Of a DNA stretch of 64,000 bases, positions 12,523-21,384 are shown one piece after another; positions within the stretch are counted from its first letter, which is position 1, and every line of letters begins with the position of its first letter. The notes beneath the pieces are model-generated. The model saw only the letters and a program-made list of their open reading frames with translations. It was not told the DNA's origin and did no database searches. The position numbers were made by a program, and so were the translations under genes. The stretch spans positions 1,984,001 to 2,048,000 of the forward strand of contig NZ_CP014671.1 of assembly GCF_001697225.1 (NCBI RefSeq), in the 5' to 3' direction. The DNA comes from Immundisolibacter cernigliae. Its GTDB lineage: Bacteria; Pseudomonadota; Gammaproteobacteria; Immundisolibacterales; Immundisolibacteraceae.

Positions 12523-14165
12523 GCGAAGAAGGCCAGCTCTTCGACAAGAAGTCGCTGCGGGTGCTGCGGGACGGAGAGCGTGGCCTGCGCGAGCTGGCGG
12601 CCGATTGCGTGGCCATGGCCAACGCCAGCGGCGGCCGGCTGGCCATCGGCGTGGAAAACGATGCCGCGCACCCGCCGCCCGGGCAGCGCGTCACCGATGA
12701 ACAGGTGATGCGCCTGAACAAGCGCATCCCCACGCTGACGCTGAATGTGGCCGTGGCCGCCACCCGCCAGGTGGCCCCCAACGGCGGCGAATGGATCGAG
12801 CTGCAGGTGTTTGCGTCCCGGCAGGCGGTGGCGGCCACGTCTGACGGGCGCTACTACCTGCGCGTGGGTGACGAGTCGAGGCCCCTCATGCCCGAAGATC
12901 TGGCGCGGCTGGCCGGCGACAAGTCGGCCTTCGTCTGGGAGGCGCAGCCCCAGAGCCAAGTGCCGCGCAGCCGGGTGGACGCCGACAAGCTGCGCGACTT
13001 CGTGCAGGGCATTCGGGCGTCGGATCGGGTGAGCGCCCGAGTCAAGATCAAGAGCGACGCCGAGTTGCTGGACCACTACCTGATGGCCGACGCCGATCGC
13101 CTGACCAACCTGGGGGTGCTGTGGCTGGGCCAGCGGCCGGACCGTGCGGTGCTGCGCCATGCGCCCGTGATCCAGTGCATCCGCTTCGACGAGCAGGGCC
13201 TGAAGGTCTTCAAGCGCGTGTGGGACGACTACAGCCTGAACCCGCAGGAGCTGATCGACGCCGTGTGGCGCGAGGTGCCCGACTGGCAGGACAGCTACGA
13301 GTTCCCCGACGGGCTGTTCCGCAAGAACGTGCCGCACTTTGACGAGGTGGTGGTGCGCGAATTGCTGGCCAACGCCCTGGTGCACCGGCCCTACACCCAG
13401 GGCGGTGACATCTTCATCAACCTGTTCCCCGACCGGCTGGAGGTGCACAACCCCGGCCTGCTGCCGCTGGGCGTGACAGCGGCCAACATCCTGCACACCA
13501 GCCGCAAGCGCAACGACCACCTGGCCCAGGTGTTCTACGACCTGAAGCTGATGGAGCGCGAGGGCTCTGGCTACGACCGGCTGTACGAGCAGTTGCTCGC
13601 CAGCGGACGGCCCGGCCCGAAGGTGGAGGAAGGCGACGACCGCGTGACCGTGACCGTGCAGCGGCGCATCGCACACCCCGAGGTGATCGACCTGATCGGC
13701 AAGGCCGACAGCAGCTACCAGTTGCAGCCTCGCGAGCGCACGGCGCTGGGCCTGATCGCCCAGGAAGAGGCCATCACGGCTGCGCAGTTGGCCAAGGCAC
13801 TGGCTTTGCGCAATGCTGACGAGTTGCGGCCCTGGCTCGGCCGCCTGCTGGACTTTGGCTTGGTGTTGACACAGGGGCGTACCAAAGGCACCAACTACCG
13901 CGTCAACCCGGAGGTGCTGAAGGCCACCCAGTACCGCGGCCGCACCAGCCTGCGCGGCATCGAGCGGCACCGGCTGCGCGAGTTGGTGCTGCGTGACCTG
14001 GGAATCTACGGCCGGTCCAAACGGGGTGAGATTCACGCCCGCATCGGGGCGGAGATCCCGGAGCGCACCCTGCGCAGCGAGCTGGCGGCGATGGTGCAGG
14101 CCGGCCTGCTGACTCCGCTGGGTGAGGCCGGCGGCCGCCGGTATGAACTGACAGCCGGGCGCTGA
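12519..14165 (+). CDS. AlbA_2/Schlafen-like and HATPase-like protein within R-M locus
   Basis: A 548 aa protein. The N-terminal third (RELAADCVAMANASGGRLAI) looks like an AlbA_2/Schlafen-type divergent AAA/RNA-binding domain. The middle, VVRELLANALVHRPY followed by DRLEVHNPGLLP near residues 280-325, matches the GHKL ATPase-like domain found in RecG-like putative transcriptional regulators. The C-terminal part looks like winged helices. The start overlaps the hsdS stop by 4 bases, so it is coupled to the methylation genes and separated from hsdR. Such genes recur beside type I R-M systems; a regulatory or defence-related role is an inference. Domain assignment is moderately sure; function is unknown. 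Confidence 0.75.
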   Translation: MSEEGQLFDKKSLRVLRDGERGLRELAADCVAMANASGGRLAIGVENDAAHPPPGQRVTDEQVMRLNKRIPTLTLNVAVAATRQVAPNGGEWIELQVFASRQAVAATSDGRYYLRVGDESRPLMPEDLARLAGDKSAFVWEAQPQSQVPRSRVDADKLRDFVQGIRASDRVSARVKIKSDAELLDHYLMADADRLTNLGVLWLGQRPDRAVLRHAPVIQCIRFDEQGLKVFKRVWDDYSLNPQELIDAVWREVPDWQDSYEFPDGLFRKNVPHFDEVVVRELLANALVHRPYTQGGDIFINLFPDRLEVHNPGLLPLGVTAANILHTSRKRNDHLAQVFYDLKLMEREGSGYDRLYEQLLASGRPGPKVEEGDDRVTVTVQRRIAHPEVIDLIGKADSSYQLQPRERTALGLIAQEEAITAAQLAKALALRNADELRPWLGRLLDFGLVLTQGRTKGTNYRVNPEVLKATQYRGRTSLRGIERHRLRELVLRDLGIYGRSKRGEIHARIGAEIPERTLRSELAAMVQAGLLTPLGEAGGRRYELTAGR

Positions 14166-14319
14166 AACCAGGGCAGGACATGGCCAGTTTGTCAGTTCAA
14201 TCGCGGCATATCGAAACCAACGTATTGATTTATATATACGTGTTTGCGTTATGAAAAGTCAGTTGCCGAACTGGCGTTGTCAGTTCGGGCCGGGGGCCGT
14301 GTGGCGGCTGTTGCCGGCT

Positions 14320-14427
14320 GGATTGGATAGGCTGGCGGCCGAAGCCGGGGCTTAGCCAAGGATTTATCCAATCCGAGGCTGCGAAATCACACCAACTTAT
14401 TGAGTAAACAGTGATTTATTTTGGATA
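14320..14427. repeat. Inverted and direct copies of a TTGGATA motif before hsdR
   Basis: In the 272-base gap before hsdR, GGATTGGATA (14320-14329) has a perfect inverted partner TATCCAATCC (14365-14374), with a third copy of the core TTGGATA at 14421-14427, ten bases before the hsdR start. The gap is also locally AT-rich and contains three copies of GTCAGTT. The arrangement suggests operator sites for control of hsdR expression, but no binding protein is identified. Confidence 0.45.
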
Positions 14428-14437
14428 GGGGCGGCGA

Positions 14438-17400
14438 TTGAGCACTGATTCGAGCCAAGGCGCGAAGCATGTCGCGCGCGACGTCTCCGCCAGCTACGGC
14501 GAGCTGGCGCTGGTCGAGATGCCGGCAATCGAGCTGCTGACCTCGCTGGGCTGGAGTTTCAAGAACCTGTACGCCGAGACCTTCGGCGCGCAGGGCAGCG
14601 AGGGGCGCGAGAGCGAAACCCAGGTCATCCTGACGCGGCGCCTGCGCGCGGCGCTGGTGGCGCTGAACCCCGATCTGCCGGCCGACGCCTACACGCAAGC
14701 TGTCGAGCAGCTCGCGCAGGACCGCTCCAAGCAGATCGCCGTCAATGCGAACCGCGATTTCTACCGGCTGCTGAAGGACGGCGTGAAGGTGAAGGTGCCC
14801 GACGAGCATGGCGGGCACAGCACCGAGACCCTGCGCGTCATCGACTGGGCCACGCCGGCCAACAACCAGTTCTTCCTGGCCTCGCAGATGTGGGTGGCCG
14901 GCGACATGTACCGGCGCCGCTGCGATCTGCTGGCCTTCGTCAACGGCCTGCCGCTGGTGTTCATCGAGCTGAAGAAGCCAGCGGTGCCGCTGAAAAGTGC
15001 CTTCGATGACAACCTGCGCGATTACCGCGGCCAGTCGGTGCCGCAGTTGTTCCACCCCAATGCGTTCATCCTGCTCAGCAACGGCTCGGACACCCGCGTG
15101 GGCACGCTGACCAGCGCCTGGGAGCACTTCTTCGACTGGAAGCGCGTGGATGACGAGGCCGAGGCCGGCAAGGTCTCGTTGGAGCGCGCATTGCGCGGGC
15201 TGCTGGAACCGGCGCGGCTGCTGGATTACATCGAGAACTTCACGGTGTTCGAGGAGGGCAAGGGCGGGCTGATCAAGAAGGTGGCCAAGAACCACCAGTT
15301 CCTGGGCGTGAACAAATCCATCGCGCGGCTGGTGGAGTTGCGCGAGACCGAGAGGCTGGAGCGCAAGCGCCTGGGCGTGTTCTGGCACACACAGGGCTCG
15401 GGCAAGAGCCTGTCGATGGTGTTCTTCACCCAGAAGGTGCTGCGCAAGGTGCTGGGCAGTGCCACCTTCGTCATCGTCACCGACCGCGAGGAGCTGGACG
15501 ATCAGATCGCCAAGACCTTCAAGGCCACCGGCGCGACGCCCCGCGAGGACGTGCGCGCCACCAGTGGCGAACACCTGAAGGAGCTGCTGCGCGGCAACGA
15601 GCGCTACATCTTCACGCTGATCCAGAAGTTCCGGAACGAGCCGGGGCAGCCCTACCCGCTGCTGTCGGAGCGCGCCGACGTGATCGTCATCACCGACGAG
15701 GCGCACCGCAGCCAGTACGACATCTTTGCGCTGAACATGCGCAACGCGCTGCCCCACGCCGGCTTCATCGGCTTCACCGGCACGCCGCTGATCAAGGGCG
15801 AGGAGGAACGCACGCGCGAGGTGTTCGGCGACTACGTCAGCGTCTACGACTTCGCCCGCTCCATCGAGGACGGCGCCACGGTGCCGCTGTACTACGAGAA
15901 CCGCATCCCCGAGGTGCAGCTCACCAACCAGGACCTGAACCGCGACCTGGAGGCGCTGCTCGAAGCCGCCGAGCTGGACGAGGCGCAGGAGAAAAAGCTG
16001 GAGCGCGAGTTCGGCCGCGAGTACCACATCATCACCCGCGAGGATCGGCTGGAGGCCATCGCCAAGGATGTGGTGGCGCACTTCACCGGCCGCGGCTATC
16101 GCGGCAAGGCGATGATGGTGTGCATCGATAAGGCCACCGCGGTGCGCATGTACGACAAGGTGCAGGCGCACTGGCGGGCGCAGATTGCGCGGCTGAAACA
16201 GGCGCTGGAGTCTGCCCAGGGTGACGCCCGCGAGGCGCTGATCGCCCGCATCCGCCTGATGGAAACCACCGACATGGCCGTTGTGGTGAGCCAGGGCCAG
16301 AACGAGGTGGAAGACCTCAAGGCCAAAGGGCTCGACATCGTGCCGCACCGCCAGCGGCTACTGAAGGAAGCGCTCGACGAGAAATTCAAGGACGAGGCCG
16401 ACCCACTGCGGCTGGTGTTCGTATGCGCCATGTGGATCACCGGCTTCGACGTGCCGACCTGCTCGACCATGTACCTCGACAAGCCGATGCGCGCCCACAC
16501 GCTGATGCAGACCATTGCCCGCGCCAACCGTGTGGCGCCGGGCAAGGAGAGCGGCCTGATCGTGGACTACGTGGGCATCTTCCGCGCCTTGCAGAACGCG
16601 CTGGCCACCTATGCCCGGCCGGCGGCCGGTGGCGGCTCCGAGGGTGGCCATGAAGGCGGGCCGATTCTGGACAAGGCCGAGCTGGTGGCTGCGCTGCAAG
16701 CGACGCTGGACGAAACCGTGCTGTTTGCCGGCGCGCGCGGCGTGCGGCTGGAGGCGATCGCCAAGGCGCAGGGCTTCGCGCGCATCGGCCTGATCGACGA
16801 CGCGGTGGAGGCCCTGCTGGCCAGCGAGGCCGACAAGAAGCACTACCTGCAACTGGCCAGCCGCGTGGCGCGGCTGTTCAAGGCCATCCTGCCCGACGCC
16901 GCGGCCAACGCGCTGGCGCCGCTGGCGGTGCTGGTGGCTTATCTGGCGGCGAAGATTCAGGCGCTGGGCGAGCCGCCCGACATCTCGGCGGTGATGGGTG
17001 ATGTCGAAGCCCTGCTGAACGATTCCATCGCCACCGAGGGCTATCACATCGGCCCGGCCAGCCGGCCCGAGGCGCTGGTCAACCTGTCGGAGATCGACTT
17101 CGCCGCACTGCAAGCCAAGTTCGCTCAGGGCCACCAGCGCACCGAGGCCGAGAAACTGAAGCGGCTGATCGAGGGCCGGCTGGCGCAGATGCTGGCGGTG
17201 AACGGCTCGCGCATCGATCTGGCGGAGAAGTTCCAGCAGCTGATCGACGAGTACAACGCCGGCAGCCGCAACGTCGAAGAATTCTTCGACGGGCTCAAGG
17301 ACTTTGTCGCGGCGCTGACCGCCGAGGAACAGCGCGGCATCGCCGAGGGCCTGAGCGAGGAAGAGCTGGCGCTTTTCGACATCCTGACCAAGCCAGAGCC

Positions 17401-17662
17401 GGTGCTGACCAAGGCCGAGGAGGCCGAGGTCAAGAAGGTGTGCCGCGAATTGCTGGCGACGCTGAAGCGGGAAAAACTGGTGCTCGACTGGCGCGAGAAG
17501 CAGCAGGCGAAAGCGGCGGTGATGCAGACGCTCCGGACGGAGATGCGGCGGCTGCCGGCGCAGTACACGCGCGACTTGCGGGCCGAAAAGATGGCGCGGG
17601 CGTATGCTCACGTCTACGATCACTATTCCGGGGCCACTGTCTCGGCCAAGTGGCGGTCATGA
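14438..17662 (+). CDS. hsdR: Type I restriction endonuclease subunit R
   Basis: Translocase-nuclease subunit that cleaves unmethylated DNA. It is 1074 aa from a TTG start at 14438, preceded by a GGATAGGGG stretch that can serve as ribosome-binding site. The PD-(D/E)xK nuclease core is RRRCDLLAF plus LVFIELKKP near residues 160-180. Walker A is HTQGSGKSLSM near 315, and the DEAD-like motif II is VITDEAHRSQYD near 415. Motif VI-like ARANRVAPGKE is near 690. The C-terminal helical domain is full length, so the system looks intact. Separation from hsdMS by one gene and a repeat-bearing gap suggests its own regulation. Confidence 0.96.
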   Translation: MSTDSSQGAKHVARDVSASYGELALVEMPAIELLTSLGWSFKNLYAETFGAQGSEGRESETQVILTRRLRAALVALNPDLPADAYTQAVEQLAQDRSKQIAVNANRDFYRLLKDGVKVKVPDEHGGHSTETLRVIDWATPANNQFFLASQMWVAGDMYRRRCDLLAFVNGLPLVFIELKKPAVPLKSAFDDNLRDYRGQSVPQLFHPNAFILLSNGSDTRVGTLTSAWEHFFDWKRVDDEAEAGKVSLERALRGLLEPARLLDYIENFTVFEEGKGGLIKKVAKNHQFLGVNKSIARLVELRETERLERKRLGVFWHTQGSGKSLSMVFFTQKVLRKVLGSATFVIVTDREELDDQIAKTFKATGATPREDVRATSGEHLKELLRGNERYIFTLIQKFRNEPGQPYPLLSERADVIVITDEAHRSQYDIFALNMRNALPHAGFIGFTGTPLIKGEEERTREVFGDYVSVYDFARSIEDGATVPLYYENRIPEVQLTNQDLNRDLEALLEAAELDEAQEKKLEREFGREYHIITREDRLEAIAKDVVAHFTGRGYRGKAMMVCIDKATAVRMYDKVQAHWRAQIARLKQALESAQGDAREALIARIRLMETTDMAVVVSQGQNEVEDLKAKGLDIVPHRQRLLKEALDEKFKDEADPLRLVFVCAMWITGFDVPTCSTMYLDKPMRAHTLMQTIARANRVAPGKESGLIVDYVGIFRALQNALATYARPAAGGGSEGGHEGGPILDKAELVAALQATLDETVLFAGARGVRLEAIAKAQGFARIGLIDDAVEALLASEADKKHYLQLASRVARLFKAILPDAAANALAPLAVLVAYLAAKIQALGEPPDISAVMGDVEALLNDSIATEGYHIGPASRPEALVNLSEIDFAALQAKFAQGHQRTEAEKLKRLIEGRLAQMLAVNGSRIDLAEKFQQLIDEYNAGSRNVEEFFDGLKDFVAALTAEEQRGIAEGLSEEELALFDILTKPEPVLTKAEEAEVKKVCRELLATLKREKLVLDWREKQQAKAAVMQTLRTEMRRLPAQYTRDLRAEKMARAYAHVYDHYSGATVSAKWRS

Positions 17663-17804
17663 CCCGAAGCCTTGGATCGGACGCGTCGGCGCACTAGCTT
17701 ATGCGCAGGCGGAACACCTGTTTAGCTGATGACCCCCCCGCTGCTCGGGTCGGTTATGCTCTAAAATCTGTCGAATCATTGCTCTTGGCTAGGACCACCG
17801 ACGC

Positions 17805-18461
17805 ATGGATCTGATCCCCTCAGAGACTTCCCTCGTGGTTGCGGGGTCGTGGAACGCCGCTATTCTTACACCTACATGGATGTTGCGGCACGGGTTCCAA
17901 CGCGCGGCTGGCGAGTCGAGTAACGTCCAGGTATTCCTGCCCGCCGTTCAGGGAGCGGTCTTCGAATTCCCGAGGTTTGCCCTCGAGGAGCTTTCATACA
18001 TCGTTCGTCCCGATGCCCTCTTGGTTCTCCCTAGCGATTCGAGACCGGAGCGCTTTGAATTGGCTGAGCAGGTGACAGCCCGCGTAGTACGAGTTCTGTC
18101 CCATACTCCGATTTCCGGGATTGGTCACAACTTCGAGTTTCGTGAGCCGGCGGCCATACCGCAAGAGGTGGCGGTCTTCACTGGGTCTCGGCAGGACCTG
18201 GTGGATCAGATGCCAGAAGGTTGGGCGCCAGCCGGGGTCGTAATCGCATCGTCTTTCAAGAACGGGGCGGAAACGGTTCACGTCAACATTCAACGGCAGT
18301 GGGACGGGGGAGCCATATCGGTGAAGTTTAACTTCCACCATCCCGTGTCCAATGTTGATCAGGCTATTGCAGTACTCGAAGGTAGAGATGGTTACGTGAA
18401 TATGGCTCAAAACCTAGTGTTTGCGAAGACGGTGATTGCGTCACTCTATAGGGGAGATTGA
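17805..18461 (+). CDS. Unrecognised protein, first gene of a three-gene cassette
   Basis: A 218 aa protein I do not recognise. It has no signal peptide or clear membrane segment. Visible features are a start MDLIPSETSLVVAGSWNAAI, a central acidic and aromatic stretch ISGIGHNFEFREP, and a C-terminal half with KFNFHHPVSNVDQAI. Codon use is visibly less GC-rich than in its neighbours, consistent with horizontal transfer. It begins 142 bases after hsdR and ends two bases before the next gene, so it is probably co-transcribed with the following two. Confidence 0.7.
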   Translation: MDLIPSETSLVVAGSWNAAILTPTWMLRHGFQRAAGESSNVQVFLPAVQGAVFEFPRFALEELSYIVRPDALLVLPSDSRPERFELAEQVTARVVRVLSHTPISGIGHNFEFREPAAIPQEVAVFTGSRQDLVDQMPEGWAPAGVVIASSFKNGAETVHVNIQRQWDGGAISVKFNFHHPVSNVDQAIAVLEGRDGYVNMAQNLVFAKTVIASLYRGD

Positions 18462-18462
18462 A

Positions 18463-18759
18463 GTGACTGGCAATATGCGAATCTTTGAGACTGCCGAACT
18501 TGTTTCGGCGACAGGTTGGAAACTTGTGGATCAACCACAAAGCGTTGCGCTGCCCTCTGACACGCGTGGGACTTCGAATCATGGCGTGCTTATGGTACAA
18601 GGGCGCATTGTTGAACAGGTACAAGGCGGCGCCCAATTTGTAGTGACAGTCGACCCGGCCGCGATTGACCGCAAGCTCGCAATCAGAAAGCTGAATGATC
18701 GGCTTGAAGGCTACACGCCGCGCAATGACACTTTTGCTGATACCAAGGCCCAGCGTTGA
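18463..18759 (+). CDS. Unrecognised small protein, second gene of cassette
   Basis: A 98 aa protein from GTG at 18463. A GGGGAG ribosome-binding site at 18451-18456 favours this start over the upstream TTG at 18436; an ATG at 18475 is the alternative. It continues MRIFETAELVSATGW and ends with the charged stretch DRKLAIRKLNDRLEGYTP. No known domain was recognised. It is one base from the preceding stop region and 18 bases from the next start, so it belongs to the same unit. Confidence 0.6.
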   Translation: MTGNMRIFETAELVSATGWKLVDQPQSVALPSDTRGTSNHGVLMVQGRIVEQVQGGAQFVVTVDPAAIDRKLAIRKLNDRLEGYTPRNDTFADTKAQR

Positions 18760-18777
18760 GGTTCATTCTCTCCGCGC

Positions 18778-19644
18778 ATGCACTTCACTTACGAACACAA
18801 TCCATGTACGACGGAGCTGATGCAGGGCGACGTGCTCGATCGTACGCCGGAGATCAATGCCCTGCTGAACGAGGTTCACCCTCACTTTTATCGTGATCAG
18901 AAGAACTGCTTCTTCATGGTACTAACGCAGAGTTGCGACTTGGTGCGTCGCGCCGAAGGCTTGTGTAAGGCGCCATACATAACCCTTGCTCCGGTTAGGT
19001 CGTTAGACTTGGTTGTTGAGCGGCATCTGACCCAGATCCCCGTCGCAAAGGTCAACGCCGAGCTCCCGGTTCTCGGTACGAAGGCAAAGTCCAAGGCATC
19101 TGAGTTCCTCCAGCGCCTCTTCAACAATAACGAGTCGGGGTATTTCTTCCTCGACTCGGAAGATACCCAGCTCAACTACGATTGCGTCGCGTTTCTCAAC
19201 TTGTCGATCGCGATCAAGTCGGACCTGCATTTGGAGAAGTGTCTCAAGGCCAAAATTTTGCAGCTTGATGCAACTTTTCAGGCCAAGCTTGGGTGGCTGG
19301 TCGGACAAATGTATTCGCGGGTCGGGACCTTGGATTGGGATCCGACTGAGCTGAAGAGGAAGGTTAGTACAGTATTGCAGGAGGCTGCCATCTGGGTCGA
19401 CGATAGCAAAGTTCCTTCACTGGAGGATGCGTTTAGAGCCTTCACGCAGGAGAACCCAGACTCACGCATGACGCAGGCTGAAATCGCTCGCGTTATTGCC
19501 AAGGTGCCTAAAAAGAAGCAATTGGTGCTCAAAGAGGCGGCGCGCGTGATAGAAGAAGTTCTCGGCCCTGAACATGCATCTCTCGCGGAAAAAGTTCGGA
19601 GGCGGCTTGAGGGCGACGCAGGGCTCGCAACCTTGTTGCAGTAG
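18778..19644 (+). CDS. Unrecognised protein with QGDVL and LTQSCDLV motifs
   Basis: A 288 aa soluble protein I cannot name. Near the N-terminus LMQGDVLDRTPEI is followed at about residue 45 by FFMVLTQSCDLVRRAEG, where the Cys-Asp pair looks like a conserved functional site. A helical, charged C-terminal region follows (VPKKKQLVLKEAARVIEEVL). Base composition is lower in GC than the flanking chromosome. It is last of the cassette and just precedes the hsdM remnant at the island edge. A defence role is suggested only by location. Confidence 0.7.
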   Translation: MHFTYEHNPCTTELMQGDVLDRTPEINALLNEVHPHFYRDQKNCFFMVLTQSCDLVRRAEGLCKAPYITLAPVRSLDLVVERHLTQIPVAKVNAELPVLGTKAKSKASEFLQRLFNNNESGYFFLDSEDTQLNYDCVAFLNLSIAIKSDLHLEKCLKAKILQLDATFQAKLGWLVGQMYSRVGTLDWDPTELKRKVSTVLQEAAIWVDDSKVPSLEDAFRAFTQENPDSRMTQAEIARVIAKVPKKKQLVLKEAARVIEEVLGPEHASLAEKVRRRLEGDAGLATLLQ

Positions 19645-19694
19645 CGCTGAAGGCGGATTTACGTAGCTGCCCTTCAAGACCACTCGGGGAAGCA

Positions 19695-19777
19695 CGCAAT
19701 CCCTGCTGAACCGCCCCCCTCCGGGGCGCTGCCGACCAACTGCGGGCTAATGCCGGCCTCAAGCCAGCCGAACCCTA
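19695..19777 (+). pseudogene. Degenerate remnant of an hsdM 5' end
   Basis: Bases 19728-19777 can be read as AADQLRANAGLKPAEP, against [16 protein letters not shown] at residues 14-29 of the hsdM at 9707. About three quarters of the bases are identical. Weaker similarity (AI...ENR) reaches back to about 19695 with indels. There is no start codon in frame and no continuation, so it is a relic of a second, related hsdM. It lies between the three-gene cassette and the chromosomal luciferase-like gene and marks the right edge of the island. Confidence 0.65.
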
Positions 19778-19818
19778 CCCACCATCCCGTCTCTGGCCCG
19801 CCCTTTTTCTGGATAACT

Positions 19819-20841
19819 TCAGTCGGCCAGGCCAAACGCTCCGGCCAGAAGTTCGTACGACCGCTCGCGGTCGGCGTAGTGGTAGGTGACGGTGACGACG
19901 CTGACCTCGTCGGTGCCGTACTCGGCGGCCTGCGCCTCGATCTGCTGGCGGCACTCGTCCGGCGTGCCGATGATGGAGTGGTCGAGCACGGCCTGGTACT
20001 GCGCGCGCTCGCCGGGGCCCATGGCCGACAGCAGGCGATCGACCTCGTCCGGGCTCGGCAGGTCGATGATTCGTCCGCGTGACAGGGCCTGGTAAATCCA
20101 CATGCTGCGCGTGCCGGCAATGCGCATCGCCTCGTCCCGCGTGGGCGCGCACACGGCCGCTACGGCGATCATGACGCGCGGCTCTTGCAGGCTCTTGGAC
20201 GGCTGAAAGGCGCGCCGGTAGGCCTCGACGATGGCCGGCGAGCGGGCGTGGGTGCCGATGAACAGCGCCAGCACGAAGCCGCTGCCCAGTTGCCCGGCCA
20301 CCTCGGCACTGCCGCCGCTGGAGCCCAGCATCCAGAACTGCGGCACGCCGCCGTCTTCCGGCACCAGGCGGATGCCGTGGAACGGGTGCTGGGGCGGCAG
20401 GTCGTTGTTCAGGTAACCCATCAGGTCGAACACCTGACGCGGGTATAGGTCCGAGTTGATCGGCTGGCGCGGGTAGGCCAGGGCCGCGGTGGCCTGGCCA
20501 TCGCCGCCCGGCGCGCGGCCCACGCCCAGATCGATGCGGCCGGGGTAGAGCACTTCCAGCATGCGGAAGGTCTCGGCCACCTTGTACGGCGGGTAGTGCG
20601 GCAGCATGATGCCGCCGCTGCCGACCCGGATGCGCCGCGTGTGGGCGGCGATGTGGCCGATCAGGATTTCCGGGCAGGGGCCGGCGTAGCCGGGCGTGTT
20701 GTGGTGTTCGGCCAGCCAGTAGCGGTGATAGCCGAAGCGCTCGCAGGCCTGCGCCAGGCGCAGACTGTCGTGCGGGCCGCGCGATGGGCGGCCGCCGTCG
20801 TGGATGGGGGATTGGTCGGTGACGCTCAGTTTGATGGCCAT
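19819..20841 (-). CDS. LLM-class flavin-dependent oxidoreductase
   Basis: Luciferase-like monooxygenase family enzyme of the YhbW type. It is 340 aa. The N-terminal pattern KLSVTDQSPI, then ERFGYHRYWLAEHHNTPGYA near residue 40, RVGSGGIMLPHYPPYKVAE near 72 and PGRIDLGVGRAPGG near 100 are all characteristic. The substrate cannot be deduced. It stands alone, divergent from the GNAT gene, and its 3' end abuts the R-M island. Confidence 0.88.
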   Translation of the reverse strand: MAIKLSVTDQSPIHDGGRPSRGPHDSLRLAQACERFGYHRYWLAEHHNTPGYAGPCPEILIGHIAAHTRRIRVGSGGIMLPHYPPYKVAETFRMLEVLYPGRIDLGVGRAPGGDGQATAALAYPRQPINSDLYPRQVFDLMGYLNNDLPPQHPFHGIRLVPEDGGVPQFWMLGSSGGSAEVAGQLGSGFVLALFIGTHARSPAIVEAYRRAFQPSKSLQEPRVMIAVAAVCAPTRDEAMRIAGTRSMWIYQALSRGRIIDLPSPDEVDRLLSAMGPGERAQYQAVLDHSIIGTPDECRQQIEAQAAEYGTDEVSVVTVTYHYADRERSYELLAGAFGLAD

Positions 20842-20903
20842 GGGAGTGGGTGCTGCCGTGTGCTTGAATGGCGGCCAGTTTAAACGCCCACCTCGATACC
20901 CCG

Positions 20904-21344
20904 ATGCCGCCCTACACCATCACCCAGGTCCGCTGGCCGGAGCATGCCGCCGAGCTGCTGGCGATCCGCCGCGCGGTATTCGTCGACGAACAGGGCGTGC
21001 CGGAGGCGCTGGAGGTGGACGGCCGCGACGACGGCGCCTGGCATCTACTGGCGCGCGATGGCGCCGGCCTGCCGGTGGGCTGCGCAAGGGTGTTGCCCGA
21101 TGCCCACATCGGCCGGCTGGCAGTGCTGCGCGGCACGCGCGGGCAGGGCGTGGGACGGGATCTGCTGCTGGCCGCGGTGCGGCTCGCGCGGCGCCTGGGC
21201 ATGGGCGATCTGTACCTGCACGCGCAGACCCGCGCGCGCGGCTTTTACGAAGCGGCGGGCTTCATCGCCGAGGGCGACGAATTCCCCGAGGCCGGCATTG
21301 CGCATGTGCTGATGCGCCTGCCGGCCGGGCAAGCCAGGACTTGA
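20904..21344 (+). CDS. GNAT-family N-acetyltransferase, ElaA-like
   Basis: About 146 aa from ATG at 20904 (MPPYTITQVRWPEHAAELL). An in-frame ATG at 20868 would add 12 residues that do not fit the family, and no clear ribosome-binding site separates the two. The acetyl-CoA loop is LAVLRGTRGQGVGRDLL near residue 72, and the C-terminal FYEAAGFIAEGDEFPEAGI matches ElaA-type acyltransferases. The substrate is unknown. It is convergent with the acyl-CoA ligase across a large inverted repeat. Confidence 0.82.
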   Translation: MPPYTITQVRWPEHAAELLAIRRAVFVDEQGVPEALEVDGRDDGAWHLLARDGAGLPVGCARVLPDAHIGRLAVLRGTRGQGVGRDLLLAAVRLARRLGMGDLYLHAQTRARGFYEAAGFIAEGDEFPEAGIAHVLMRLPAGQART

Positions 21345-21384
21345 TTCGCGGTCTGGATTCGACCGCTTGATCGTCAATGCCGGG

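Noticed and set aside
14387-16348. A 653-codon minus-strand frame opposite hsdR, and similar frames opposite mnmE, yidC and the aldolase region
   Set aside because: Same antisense artefact; composition is biased and no motifs are visible.
20868-20903. Earlier ATG for the GNAT gene
   Set aside because: The added residues do not resemble family N-termini and overlap the likely promoter area.
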